A DNA stretch of 64,000 nt from a virus. Numbering within the stretch: the first letter of the stretch is position 1; every line of letters starts with the position of its first letter. The notes beneath the pieces are model-generated. The model had not been told where the DNA came from. It ran no database searches and saw only the letters and a list, made by a program, of their open reading frames with translations. Made by a program: the position numbers and the translations under genes. The stretch spans positions 1-64,000 of IMG/VR virus record IMGVR_UViG_3300019751_000003; one strand, given 5' to 3'. Below are positions 1-9,700 of the stretch, one piece after another.

Positions 1-2561
1 CCTGTATCACCTTTAGGACTTGAACCTTGAGCACCTTGAGCACCTTGGTCACCTTTAGGACCTTGAGCACCTTGAGGACTTGCCCCTTGAGCACCCGTTG
101 CTCCTTGAGCACCTTGAGGACCTTGAGCACCTTGAGCACCAGTTGGACTGGCACCTTGAGCACCTTGAGAACCTTTTGGTCCTTGAGCACCTGTATCTCC
201 TTTTGGACTTGCACCTTGAGCACCTTGTTCACCTTGAGGACCTTGAGCACCTTGAGCGCCAGTTGGACTGGCTCCTTGAGCACCTTGAGAACCTTTTGGT
301 CCTTGAGCACCTTGAGCTCCCGTAGGACTTGCACCTTGAGCACCTTGGTCACCTTGAGGACCTTGTGCCCCTGTATCACCTTTAGGACTCGAACCTTGAG
401 CACCTTGTGAACCTTTTGGTCCTTGAGCACCTTGAGCACCTTGAGGACTTGAACCTTGAGCACCTTGAGAACCTTTTGGTCCTTGAGCACCTTGTGCACC
501 AGTTGGACTTGCACCTTGAGCACCTTGGTCACCTTGAGGACCTTGAGCACCTTGAGCACCTTGGTCACCTTTAGGACTAGCACCTTGAGCACCTTGTTCA
601 CCTTGAGGACCTTGAGCACCTTGTGCACCAGTTGGACTGGCACCTTGTGCACCTTGAGAACCTTTTGGTCCTTGAGCACCTTGAGCCCCCGTAGGACTTG
701 CACCTTGAGCACCTTGAGAACCTTTAGGACCTTGAGCACCTGTATCTCCTTTTGGACTTGCACCTTGAGCACCTTGGTCACCTTGAGGACCTTGAGCACC
801 TTGTGCACCAGTTGGACTTGCACCTTGAGCACCTTGGTCACCTTTAGGACCTTGAGCACCTTGAGCCCCCGTAGGACTTGCTCCTTGAGCACCTTGAGGA
901 CCTTGAGCACCTTGAGCACCTGTATCACCTTTAGGACTTGAACCTTGAGCACCTTGAGCACCTTGGTCACCTTTAGGACCTTGTGCTCCCGTAGGACTTG
1001 CACCTTGAGCACCTTGTGAACCTTTTGGTCCTTGAGCACCTTGAGCGCCAGTTGGACTGGCACCTTGAGCACCTTGGTCACCTTTAGGACCTTGAGCACC
1101 TGTATCTCCTTTTGGACTTGCACCTTGAGCACCTTGTTCACCTTGAGGACCTTGAGCACCTTGAGCCCCCGTAGGACTTGCACCTTGAGCACCCGTACTT
1201 CCTTTAGGTCCTTGAGCACCTTGTGCACCAGTTGGACTGGCACCTTGAGCACCCGTATCTCCTTTAGGACCTTGTGCACCTGTATCTCCTTTAGGACTTG
1301 AACCTTGAGCACCTTGAGCACCTTGGTCACCTTTAGGACCTTGTGCTCCCGTAGGACTTGCACCTTGAGCACCTTGTGAACCTTTTGGTCCTTGTGCACC
1401 TTGAGCACCTTGAGGACTTGCACCTTGAGCACCTGTATTACCTTTAGGACCTTGTGCACCTTGAGCACCTTGGTCACCTTTAGGACTAGCACCTTGAGCA
1501 CCTTGTTCACCTTGAGGACCTTGAGCACCTTGTGCACCAGTTGGACTGGCACCTTGAGCACCCGTATCTCCTTTAGGACCTTGAGCACCTTGAGCACCTG
1601 TTGGACTTGCACCTTGAGCACCTTGGTCACCTTTAGGACCTTGAGCACCTTGTGAACCTTTTGGACTGGCACCTTGAGCACCTTGTGAACCTTTTGGTCC
1701 TTGTGCACCTGTATCTCCTTTAGGACTCGAACCTTGAGCACCTTGAGCACCTTGAGGTCCTTGAGCACCTTGAGCACCTGTTGGACTGGCACCTTGAGCA
1801 CCCTGTGAACCTTTTGGTCCTTGTGCACCTGTATCACCTTTAGGACTCGAACCTTGAGCACCTTGAGAACCTTTTGGTCCTTGAGCACCTGTATCACCTT
1901 TGGGACTTGCACCTTGAGCACCTTGAGAACCTTTTGGTCCTTGAGCACCTTGTGCACCAGTTGGACTTGCACCTTGAGCACCTTGAGAACCCTTTGGTCC
2001 TTGTGCACCTGTTGGACTTGCACCTTGAGCACCTTGAGAACCTTTTGGCCCTTGAGCACCTGTATCACCTTTTGGACTTGCACCTTGAGCACCCGTACTT
2101 CCTTTAGGTCCTTGAGCACCTTGAGCCCCCGTAGGACTTGCACCTTGAGCACCCGTACTTCCTTTAGGTCCTTGAGCACCTGTATCACCTTTAGGACTGG
2201 CACCTTGAGCACCTTGTGAACCTTTAGGTCCTTGAGCACCTGTATCACCTTTTGGACTTGCACCTTGAGCACCCGTACTTCCTTTAGGTCCTTGAGCACC
2301 TTGTGCACCTTGAGGACTTGCACCTTGAGAACCTTTTGGCCCTTGAGCACCTTGTGCACCTTGAGGACTTGCACCTTGAGAACCTTTTGGTCCTTGAGCA
2401 CCTTGTGTGGATGAACCTGAAGTACCTTGTGCACCTTGTGAACCTTTTGGCCCTTGAGAACTGGCACCTTGAGCACCCGTAGCACCTTTTGCACCTGTCG
2501 AACCTGCCGAACCTGTCGAACCTTTTTGTCCTTTTTGTCCTTTAGCACCTTGAGGACCTGT
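1..2561 (-). repeat. Collagen-coding tandem repeats, mainly 60-nt period
   Basis: Successive 60-base stretches line up almost column for column, for example from 61 to 540. Shifts of 9-base steps make some units shorter or longer. Each 60-base unit encodes 20 residues with six glycines and one GASP(K/T/Q)G interruption. The DNA is built from a few 9-base blocks encoding GAQ, GPK, GDT and GST. Such DNA is prone to slippage and recombination, so fibre length probably varies. Confidence 0.9.
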
Positions 2562-3005
2562 ATTGTGTATTAGTAACTCACCTACAAAGTAATTATGGTC
2601 TGGTTCTACTTCGATACTTATAAGTTCTATTGGTTTTTCAACTAATTTTACTGAAGTTATCTTTATTCCATTGAAAAATGGAGTAGTACCACATTTACAA
2701 TCACCACAACCACATGATTCGTTACCGACTGGTGAAACCCATTCACCATCTTTATATATTTTTATATCGACAGAAGTTTTTAGCTCAGTTCCGTCTGAAA
2801 GTTTAATTTGTAAGTAGGAATCGAGGGTTCTTTCCCATTTGGTTACAACCTTATTGTACCTAATGACTCCATTTTCAACATCATAACCTTTTATATAGTC
2901 ACCAAGTTCAATATTAGACAAATTGATTGGAACACCTTGTCTTTTATTTACTCTTCCTTTGATGTCTACTAAGGTATCTTTATGTAATCCATGTATATGT
3001 TCCAT
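1..3005 (-). CDS. Collagen-like tail fibre with N-terminal Hint-like domain (3' end outside window)
   Basis: An open frame starts at the ATG at 3005-3003 and stays open to the window edge, giving at least 1000 residues. An in-frame stop two codons upstream and the ribosome site AAAGGG fix this start. Residues 1-148 resemble a Hint (intein-fold) domain ending in [12 protein letters not shown] followed by Thr149. From about residue 150 the chain is Gly-X-Y-like (GPKG, GAQG, GDTG), with a GASPxG break roughly every 20 residues. Such chains form trimeric fibres in phages, so a tail fibre or fibre tip is inferred. It follows the 276-residue fibre gene by 10 bases. The C-terminus is not visible. 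Confidence 0.8.
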   Translation of the reverse strand, partial: MEHIHGLHKDTLVDIKGRVNKRQGVPINLSNIELGDYIKGYDVENGVIRYNKVVTKWERTLDSYLQIKLSDGTELKTSVDIKIYKDGEWVSPVGNESCGCGDCKCGTTPFFNGIKITSVKLVEKPIELISIEVEPDHNYFVGELLIHNTGPQGAKGQKGQKGSTGSAGSTGAKGATGAQGASSQGPKGSQGAQGTSGSSTQGAQGPKGSQGASPQGAQGAQGPKGSQGASPQGAQGAQGPKGSTGAQGASPKGDTGAQGPKGSQGAQGASPKGDTGAQGPKGSTGAQGASPTGAQGAQGPKGSTGAQGASPKGDTGAQGPKGSQGAQGASPTGAQGPKGSQGAQGASPTGAQGAQGPKGSQGAQGASPKGDTGAQGPKGSQGAQGSSPKGDTGAQGPKGSQGAQGASPTGAQGAQGPQGAQGAQGSSPKGDTGAQGPKGSQGAQGASPKGSQGAQGPKGDQGAQGASPTGAQGAQGPKGDTGAQGASPTGAQGAQGPQGEQGAQGASPKGDQGAQGAQGPKGNTGAQGASPQGAQGAQGPKGSQGAQGASPTGAQGPKGDQGAQGAQGSSPKGDTGAQGPKGDTGAQGASPTGAQGAQGPKGSTGAQGASPTGAQGAQGPQGEQGAQGASPKGDTGAQGPKGDQGAQGASPTGAQGAQGPKGSQGAQGASPTGAQGPKGDQGAQGAQGSSPKGDTGAQGAQGPQGAQGASPTGAQGAQGPKGDQGAQGASPTGAQGAQGPQGDQGAQGASPKGDTGAQGPKGSQGAQGASPTGAQGAQGPKGSQGAQGASPTGAQGAQGPQGEQGAQGASPKGDQGAQGAQGPQGDQGAQGASPTGAQGAQGPKGSQGAQGSSPQGAQGAQGPKGSQGAQGSSPKGDTGAQGPQGDQGAQGASPTGAQGAQGPKGSQGAQGASPTGAQGAQGPQGEQGAQGASPKGDTGAQGPKGSQGAQGASPTGAQGAQGPQGAQGATGAQGASPQGAQGPKGDQGAQGAQGSSPKGDT
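2562..3005 (-). other. Degenerate Hint (intein-like) domain at the fibre N-terminus
   Basis: Residues 1-148 match the Hint fold: [15 protein letters not shown] near 32-46, a DGTELKTS strand near 71-78, and the C-terminal block [14 protein letters not shown] with His147-Asn148 before Thr149. Aligned with the intact copy at 32429-32839, Gly6 replaces the catalytic Cys1 and the block B His is Ile81. Only Asn-dependent C-terminal cleavage would remain possible. A Cys cluster (Cys98, 100, 103, 105) sits where larger inteins carry insertions. Whether it is active is unknown. Confidence 0.72.
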
Positions 3006-3015
3006 ATTCTACCCT

Positions 3016-3846
3016 TTAACTAACAAAATCAAGTCTTAATATTATTGTGAAACCAAATCCCCTTGACCTGGCCGATGCACCTCTATCTACTAATAAATTT
3101 AATCTTTCAGTAGCACTAAAACTATATGATGAACCAAAAGCATAGGTTGTTGGAACACCTGCGGTTGCTGATATTGTTCCATCTACTTCGGTTGAAATAT
3201 TACCACTTTGATTTTTCCATTGTAATCCAACAGTACCACTTGTTGCAGATTGATGTGGACTTACAATTACTGATTCTATATATCCATCGGCAGGTGCTAC
3301 ATATTGCCAATAACCAGTTTGAACATCACTATCTATTTGGTTTATATTTGCAAATGGTACATAGCCAGTTAATTCACCTGCTTTTAGTACCTCACCATTT
3401 GTTACAATGATTTGTTTTTCTTTTGTTGCGTCAAGAGTTCCAAAAACCTCGACACCAGTATTACTTGCTCTTAGTCTTGTTGACCCATCTGTTACAAGTA
3501 CTACTCTATCATTTCCACTAAATCCAACTTTAGTATTTGTATCACCACTATGTTCAATGTATGTTGGTATCTCTATTATACCAGATGCGGTAATGTCAAC
3601 GGCAGATAAGCTTGCTTTACTCGTTAATGTATTATCTACGGTAAAACTCGTAAATCTACCATTGTTAAATGTTAGTGCTGATGTACCAACCGACCCTATA
3701 TTGTCGGTTTGTGGGACAATATTTGCTCCTGCGTTAAATTGTCCTTCAAGTTGAAAACCACCTTCGAATAATACATCCGATGAGGCGGTTACTTTGTTTA
3801 ATACGGCATTACTGCCAGAAGTTATTAATTTTTTCCAATTTGGCAT
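3016..3846 (-). CDS. Tail fibre / receptor-binding structural protein
   Basis: 276 residues with no enzyme motif. The N-terminus MPNWKKLITSGSNAVLNKV resembles that of the 526-residue protein at 4344-5924 (WKKVIVSGSIASLAEV), so both probably share an attachment segment. The middle (residues 30-150) is beta-rich and Thr/Ser/Gly-rich. The C-terminal ~110 residues form a compact, non-repetitive region ending in FTIILRLDF and may be a tip domain. The ATG follows an AGAGG site by 8 bases, and a structured RNA element lies just upstream. Fibre role is inferred from composition and place; the receptor is unknown. Confidence 0.6.
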   Translation of the reverse strand: MPNWKKLITSGSNAVLNKVTASSDVLFEGGFQLEGQFNAGANIVPQTDNIGSVGTSALTFNNGRFTSFTVDNTLTSKASLSAVDITASGIIEIPTYIEHSGDTNTKVGFSGNDRVVLVTDGSTRLRASNTGVEVFGTLDATKEKQIIVTNGEVLKAGELTGYVPFANINQIDSDVQTGYWQYVAPADGYIESVIVSPHQSATSGTVGLQWKNQSGNISTEVDGTISATAGVPTTYAFGSSYSFSATERLNLLVDRGASARSRGFGFTIILRLDFVS

Positions 3847-3864
3847 ATTCTAATCCTCTTTGCG

Positions 3865-3910
3865 GTTGGTAACTCAACTATTGAGCCCACTTCCCCTTTT
3901 CGGGGCCAAC
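3865..3910 (-). promoter_or_regulatory. Three-way-junction RNA element in the leader of the 276-residue fibre gene
   Basis: Read on the minus strand, GUUGG (3910-3906) pairs with CCAAC (3869-3865). Inside lie hairpin CCCC-GAAAA-GGGG, a linker AAGUGGG, hairpin CUCAA-UAG-UUGAG and a linker UUA. An AGAGG ribosome site and ATG follow within 20 bases. The C/G-rich stems stand out in this AT-rich DNA. It could be a cis-regulatory RNA or a translation-control structure. I do not recognise it as a known class. Confidence 0.45.
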
Positions 3911-3965
3911 AACCAGGTTCTTTAATTTATTCCTTGTATATAAGTATCAAGAAAAAAAGAAAGAA

Positions 3966-4136
3966 TTACCCTTTTGACTTTTTTGCTTTAGGAGTTTTGA
4001 GTAATCCAATCTCCATTTGGATTTTTTGTTGAAGATTTACCATCATAGATGCGTCAGCACCTGTAATTTGTAGTTTACTTAGAGCGATTTGGATTATCTT
4101 TAAATCTGGCTCTGTTAATCCATCATATTCTTGCAT
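3966..4136 (-). CDS. Small hypothetical protein, 56 aa
   Basis: A short frame begins with MQEYDGLTEPDLKIIQIALS and ends KTPKAKKSKG. It is predicted helical with a lysine-rich tail. It starts 4 bases after the stop of the 61-residue gene upstream, which fits an operon. I do not recognise it. Its place between fibre genes suggests a small structural or fibre-assembly role, but no motif shows this. Confidence 0.55.
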   Translation of the reverse strand: MQEYDGLTEPDLKIIQIALSKLQITGADASMMVNLQQKIQMEIGLLKTPKAKKSKG

Positions 4137-4140
4137 AACT

Positions 4141-4326
4141 TTATAATTTATCGTGTTCGTTTTGTAATTTTACTGCTAATTTATAGATTCGTTCAATATC
4201 TCGTCCTTGGAAAGTTCCATTGGATATTAAAAACAAGAGAACCTCAAGCTCATTTTTACTAAGCTTGAGGTTTGTCTCTTTTTTTTGTGGTTGTGTAGTT
4301 TTACTAATGTTTTTGTGATTCGACAT
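4141..4326 (-). CDS. Small hypothetical protein, 61 aa
   Basis: Begins at ATG 4326 (MSNHKNISKTTQPQKKE) and is rich in Lys and Gln, with a helical C-terminal half (LSKNELEVLLFLISNGTF...). A longer reading from a TTG at 4359 overlaps the upstream gene and is less likely. The helical half vaguely recalls small winged-helix segments, but nothing diagnostic is present. It sits in tandem with the 56-residue gene. Confidence 0.5.
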   Translation of the reverse strand: MSNHKNISKTTQPQKKETNLKLSKNELEVLLFLISNGTFQGRDIERIYKLAVKLQNEHDKL

Positions 4327-4343
4327 AACTTTTTTTTTAATTA

Positions 4344-5924
4344 TTAAGAATAAATCCAAATAGTTTCATCATCAGTTCTTACATTAATAGTACCTACTCC
4401 TTGGAATGTTGGAGCGGTTGTTGGGTTTGCACCCGTTGAAGTCTGAATATTACCTAATTTAGAATCTATATCTGCACTTGTTGCATCATGTGCTAATTCT
4501 TCGACAAATCCGAAGTTACCAGTACCTGCGCCAGTTCTTTCCCAATAGATTGCGTTACCTGCATTTGCAGTACCACTTGAACCACCAAATATAATACCAG
4601 TATCAGCGCCAGCTGAACCAGAATTGATAAGTATGTATTGGTCTTCTACATTTAAGTTAGCTACTTGTAATTCTGTTCTTGTACCTTCAACAGTTAAATC
4701 ACCTGTTAGTATCAAATTTGCAAATTGTACATTAGAGTTATTTTTTACATTTTGGTTCATTGCACCTAAGTAACCCCATTGAGTTGCTGAGATTGTTGTT
4801 GTACCAATGTTTTCTAATTGTGCACCTTCGTCTGAAGTTAAGTTACTGATTTCAGTTATCGATGCTGCGGAGATTGAACCTGAATGTATTCCTGCACCTA
4901 ATGCTGCGATTCCCGCTGCGTCAGTTACATCTGCACCATCTTCAACATTAATGATTGTTCTAACTTGTGCTGCAGTTAGTGCTTGAGGTGCACCTGCACC
5001 ACCACCATTTGCTCTACCTTGAATTCTATCGGCTGCCATATTAGCTTGTTTTGCTAATGTAACACCACCATCTTTAACTCGTACTGCGTCTGAGTTAAGT
5101 TCGATTGTTGAATCATCAACACCTACTGCTAATGAGATAGTTCCATTACTTCCTGTATTAGTAGTAAATGAACCACCACCTGATAAACCATTACCTGCAG
5201 TTACTGTTATTGTTGAATTTTGAACACCACCTAATGCAGATACCTGTGCTGATGAGGATACAATTCCTGCACCTAATGCTCTAATTCCTGCTGCGTTGGT
5301 AAGTGCACCGATATCACTTGCTAATTCAGATGCACTTCTACCTTCTACATCTGTTCCGTTGATTCTTAAGAAGTCATTATCTACAATTTGAATACCACCT
5401 GCAATTAAAACCTGTCCTTCATTAATACCACTTGCTAATCCTTTTACAAATGAAAGATTAGTAACTTCAGAATCCATTAATGCACCTGCTGCGGTTATTT
5501 GAGTAGAACCTGATATAATTCCTGCACCCAATCCTCTAACACCTGCTGCCGTAAGTGAAAAGTTGTTTGCACCATCTGCGACATTAATCATTGTTCTAAG
5601 GTTAGCTGGAGTAATTTCTTCAATTACACCTGCACCTGCTGAATCTCTACCTAAGATTCTGTTAGTTGCCGATACATTTTGGATTTTAGCGTATGTTACA
5701 CCATCATCCTTAATACTAATAGTTCTTGCTGCTGCACCATCATATGTGGTACCTGAGTTAAGTTGGATTGTCGAATCATCTACTGTAAGACTATTTCCAA
5801 CTTGAGTTGCCGTTGTCGCCGTTGTCGCGTTTCCGGCTAAGCTACCTTTGAATCCTACTGATGCAGAAACTTCGGCTAAACTAGCTATCGAACCCGAGAC
5901 AATGACCTTTTTCCATGTTGCCAT
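4344..5924 (-). CDS. Tail fibre protein, 526 aa
   Basis: The N-terminus MATWKKVIVSGSIASLAEV is shared with the protein at 3016-3846. Residues 30-330 carry repeated phrases such as AAGVRGLGAGIISGS, AAGIRALGAGIVSSS and AAGIAALGAGIHSGS, plus two copies each of (V/E)EDGAD or VADGAN and DDSTI(Q/E)LNS, showing internal duplication. The C-terminal 120 residues (LTVEGTRTELQVANLNVEDQ...) look like a shaft-to-tip region common in marine phage fibres. There are no Cys residues or enzyme motifs. A long fibre shaft protein is inferred. Confidence 0.65.
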   Translation of the reverse strand: MATWKKVIVSGSIASLAEVSASVGFKGSLAGNATTATTATQVGNSLTVDDSTIQLNSGTTYDGAAARTISIKDDGVTYAKIQNVSATNRILGRDSAGAGVIEEITPANLRTMINVADGANNFSLTAAGVRGLGAGIISGSTQITAAGALMDSEVTNLSFVKGLASGINEGQVLIAGGIQIVDNDFLRINGTDVEGRSASELASDIGALTNAAGIRALGAGIVSSSAQVSALGGVQNSTITVTAGNGLSGGGSFTTNTGSNGTISLAVGVDDSTIELNSDAVRVKDGGVTLAKQANMAADRIQGRANGGGAGAPQALTAAQVRTIINVEDGADVTDAAGIAALGAGIHSGSISAASITEISNLTSDEGAQLENIGTTTISATQWGYLGAMNQNVKNNSNVQFANLILTGDLTVEGTRTELQVANLNVEDQYILINSGSAGADTGIIFGGSSGTANAGNAIYWERTGAGTGNFGFVEELAHDATSADIDSKLGNIQTSTGANPTTAPTFQGVGTINVRTDDETIWIYS

Positions 5925-5997
5925 TTTGTTTTTCCCTTTTAATTTATTTTTTAAACATTATGATACACAACCAATGCATCAATAGCGAAACTTCTTA

Positions 5998-6022
5998 AAT
6001 CTATATACAATAAATATAGATT
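5998..6022. repeat. 9-bp inverted repeat in the 107-bp gap before the 526-aa fibre gene
   Basis: AATCTATAT (5998-6006) and ATATAGATT (6014-6022) flank a 7-base loop. Coding-strand TATTTATT (6009-6016) overlaps it and resembles the late-promoter motif with one change. A T-rich tract follows on the plus strand only. It could be a weak promoter, an operator or a terminator for opposing transcription. Confidence 0.35.
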
Positions 6023-6031
6023 AATTTTTTA

Positions 6032-6694
6032 TTAATTACCTATCCCCATATAAAAGTTAGATGCTGAATAAAACATTCCACCTTCTTCATATGTAGGTGT
6101 AGAACTTAATTCTTTGAACTTAATTACATTACTAACCCTAACGGAACCTGTTATATCTAAATTATTAGTAGTTGATTTGAAAGAACCTGTTGTTGTAAAG
6201 ATTCCACCAAAACTTGAACCTGTAAAAGTATTCAATGCAGCAATACTTGTATTTGCTGAACCTGTAAAGTTATTTAGTGGTGTGATTACACTACTAACAC
6301 CACCTTTAAATGTAGTTGAGTTAGTATCTAATGTAACAGTTGCTGCACCACTTGTTGCACCACCACTTAAACCATTTCCTGCTACTACACTTGTAATATC
6401 ACCGGCACCACCACCGCCACCACCACTAATACCTAAATTAGTTGTATGGAATGATGCGGAATCATCCGTTCCATCATAACCCGGTGTAGAAAATGCAACA
6501 AACTTTCTTGTAACATATAATTGTTCGGTATGTTCTACCCAAATTACCTGTCCATCTCTAAGTCTGTCGTGATATATGCCTGTCATGTCTGAAGCAGAGG
6601 GTACAGTAGTCCAACCACCTTGTACATATTGTACTGATGTGAATGAGCCCGAAGCCCCACTTCTTACATAAATATCACCTGCCGTTGTTGCCAT
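6032..6694 (-). CDS. Small fibre / tail structural protein, 220 aa
   Basis: Begins MATTAGDIYVRSGASGSF. A folded ~80-residue N-terminal part (GQVIWVEHTEQLYVTRKF) is followed by a Gly-rich hinge (SGGGGGGAG, near residue 90) and a Ser/Thr-rich fibre-like tail with NNFTGSANTSIAALNTFTGS repeats. ALNTFTGS also occurs in the adjacent 1425-residue fibre, suggesting common origin or co-assembly. It starts 17 bases after that gene. Function beyond fibre structure is not evident. Confidence 0.6.
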   Translation of the reverse strand: MATTAGDIYVRSGASGSFTSVQYVQGGWTTVPSASDMTGIYHDRLRDGQVIWVEHTEQLYVTRKFVAFSTPGYDGTDDSASFHTTNLGISGGGGGGAGDITSVVAGNGLSGGATSGAATVTLDTNSTTFKGGVSSVITPLNNFTGSANTSIAALNTFTGSSFGGIFTTTGSFKSTTNNLDITGSVRVSNVIKFKELSSTPTYEEGGMFYSASNFYMGIGN

Positions 6695-6711
6695 TTATCT
6701 TCTTCCTTTTA

Positions 6712-9700
6712 TTATGGTGCTGACGCTGAGTCAGGCATTAAATAATATCTTGAGTTATTTGTATTTTCACCTTCTGCAAAAATCATTCCCCATCTTGTAT
6801 ATCCTTCTACTGCATTTTCAGTATTGAAATAATATACACCTGTTCCAATTGTACCAGGTATTGATGCGTCTTTTGCATATACATAGTATTCGTTTGCAGT
6901 ACCCGTACTATCCGGCGGTACTCCATCATACATACTTACAGGTTTACCACCTTGATTCGATGCTGATGGGAATACTACTACTAATCTTTTTGAACCACCA
7001 CTACTAAAGTTTATATATCCAAAACTTGATAGACCTGTTGCGCTACTATCTGATAGTGTTGTTTTTGAACTACTTCCAAATAATTGCATTGTACCACCAA
7101 CATATGTTGGACTGAATGTTGTACCAAGTGAACCACTTTGTAATTTTGCAATTACTGAACCTGCTTCGATTCCTACTCCATCACCACCACTATCACCCAT
7201 AGATGCGATTGCCGCTGCTTCACTTGCCGCAGAACCGCCATCCCATCCATAAACATATGTCTTAGCTACTGGGTTAAGAATTGTTATACTTCTATTATAA
7301 CTTGTTGACTTATCAAAGTTGTCAAATACTGATGCGCTATAGTTGTAAGTCACACCATTACTAATTGTTCCTACACTTTGTAGTTGATATGATGATGAGT
7401 TTGCATTTTGTGGTACAAGTTTTAAATTACCTGCGTCTGTTCCACCTAATGAAGCTGAGAATGGTGTATCCGATTCTGTATCTGATATAGTAATCGTTGT
7501 AAGATTTGTTGATGCCGCAACTGATGCGGTCATGTTTGCACCTACTTCACTAAATGTTGCAGTTGGTGCCTGATTTGCAACTACACTTACTGATATACTT
7601 CCTGAACCTATATTATCGAATTGGTCTCTGTATGTTATTGTTGATGTAATTGTATCACCACTACCTGTACTTGAACCACTTATATGTACTGCTACTGTTA
7701 GTTTACCATTAGTGTTTACTCCTATCGCTGCGTTGGATGAAGTAAATGATTGTACTGCTGCTGAGTTATATTGAGGTGAATAAGTAACTCCTAAGTCACC
7801 TTGTGTTCCTGTTCTACCATCAGCATTAATTTTTATATGTGCTCCACTCTCTGCACTTTCTATTACTCTAAATGTACCATTTGTAGTTAAAGTACCTATT
7901 GGTGCTGATGCGATTGTTACACTATGTTTAGTAGTACCTGTTCTAAATCCATGAGTATCTTTTATAGATGCCGTCATTTGATAAGCAGAACCACTTAAAT
8001 TATTTTTTGGTTGTACTAAGTAAGTATCACCAGATTTATATGCGTTTAATTGACCACTTGGGTCTGTAAAAGTAAATGAACCATGATTTAATGAATCACT
8101 TTCTGTATCTGTAAATGATATTGTTGTAATTGTACTACCACTTCTTGCACCATTTGTATTTAAGTTTGCAGATGTGTTACTGAAACTTGGTGCAGGTGCG
8201 TTATTGATAACAACTGCTATATTTTGGTTTACATATTGTTTAGTTGTTTCAAATCCATGTTCTGATGCCGTTAGTTCTACTGCAATTGTACTTCCACTTG
8301 AATATGCCGAACCACTTAGGTTACTTGCTAACCTTAAAGTAGTACTTGAACCTGTTGTTGCTGATAATCCAATTAAATTACCTGTTGATTTAACTTCCCA
8401 TCGTTGAGATGTGGCTGAGCCATCTGATTCTCCTGATGACCACAATGCACTTGTTCCTGTTCTACCATTTGAACCTATTTTTATTTCATTACCACTTGTT
8501 GCGGATTCTATGATATATAAATTGTCCCAATTATCAGATATTGAACTTGCTGCGTCATCTGCGATATTAATTCTAATTAAACCTGTATCAGATGTTGTAT
8601 TAAATGCGTCTTTTACTGTTACTTGGTAAAAATATCTATTTGCAACATCAGAATTTAGATAAACTCCATTCCTTCTTGTTACAACACCTGCAGAACTACA
8701 TTGGAATGGATTAGAATGTGGGTCATATAGTGAATTACCACCTAAAGATGAGGTAATATTTGAACCACCATCTAAATTTGCTTCTTTTAATGTAAAATTA
8801 CTAAATACAATAGTATCACTCGTTGGGTCTGTTGCGGTTATTGTACCAACACTTGTACCATTACTACTATTTTCATTAATACTACCCAATGTTTGGTCAT
8901 TTACTGTTGGACTTATGTTATCAACAACTTTTATTTGGAATGGTAAGTATGCAATTGCTTCAGTATCATCACCACTTACATAGTGTTCATCACTTGCAGT
9001 TAAAACTAACTCATATTTTGGTGTAGTTTCATAATCCAATGATGATGTTGTCTGATTTAACTGAACATATGTACTTGCTTTAGTAATTGTAAACCCACTT
9101 GGGACTGACCCACTACCAATTGTGATTGTATCACTCTCATCATCGGTGAAATAAACTCTAACTTTGTTACTTGCCGCTGCTGAGTTTTCATTTAGTGATT
9201 GTGTAAATGTAGTTACCACAGAACCACCGACTGATGTTTGTCTCCACTTCGGTGGTGTGTTAGGTGTTACCCTAATGTATATTGTTTTTGAACCAACACC
9301 TGCGAATGTATCTACTGCTTCTACTAAGAATGGATGTGAACCACTACCTGGTGTGTTATCAGTATTTAATGATGCCGTTGATTTTGTATTTAGTGTTATA
9401 GCTCCATTTGATGCTATTCTAAATTTATCTGCCGTATAAGAACTTGCAGTTCTAAATGTAATCGATTGTCCTTCTGCGTCTGTTGCACTAACAGTTCCAA
9501 CAGAAGACCCACTTGCTACAAATTCACCAATTGTAAATCCAGTTGTACTAATTGATGGTACTGTATTTGGAAAGAATACCTTTTCAACAAAGTCTGATAA
9601 AGAAGTAGTTGTTCCAAAGTTATTATTGTAAACACCTGATGGTAAGTCTGTATTTGATACGACTCGGTTTCCATCAAATGAAACAAAAGATGCGGTAGCT

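Noticed and set aside
27-2414. Long plus-strand open frames with STLRT-type repeats
   Set aside because: They are the mirror of the minus-strand collagen repeats; the minus frame has a proper start, ribosome site and Gly-X-Y logic.
1-2561. Possible CRISPR array
   Set aside because: The periodic repeats have no unique spacers and form one continuous open frame encoding Gly-X-Y residues.
3407-3754. Plus-strand frame of 115 codons opposite a fibre gene
   Set aside because: Shadow of the minus-strand gene; no plausible domain, and all supported genes run leftwards.
3865-3910. Possible tRNA
   Set aside because: The stem-junction resembles part of a cloverleaf, but there is no anticodon arm of 7 bases, no T-arm and no acceptor stem of 7 pairs.
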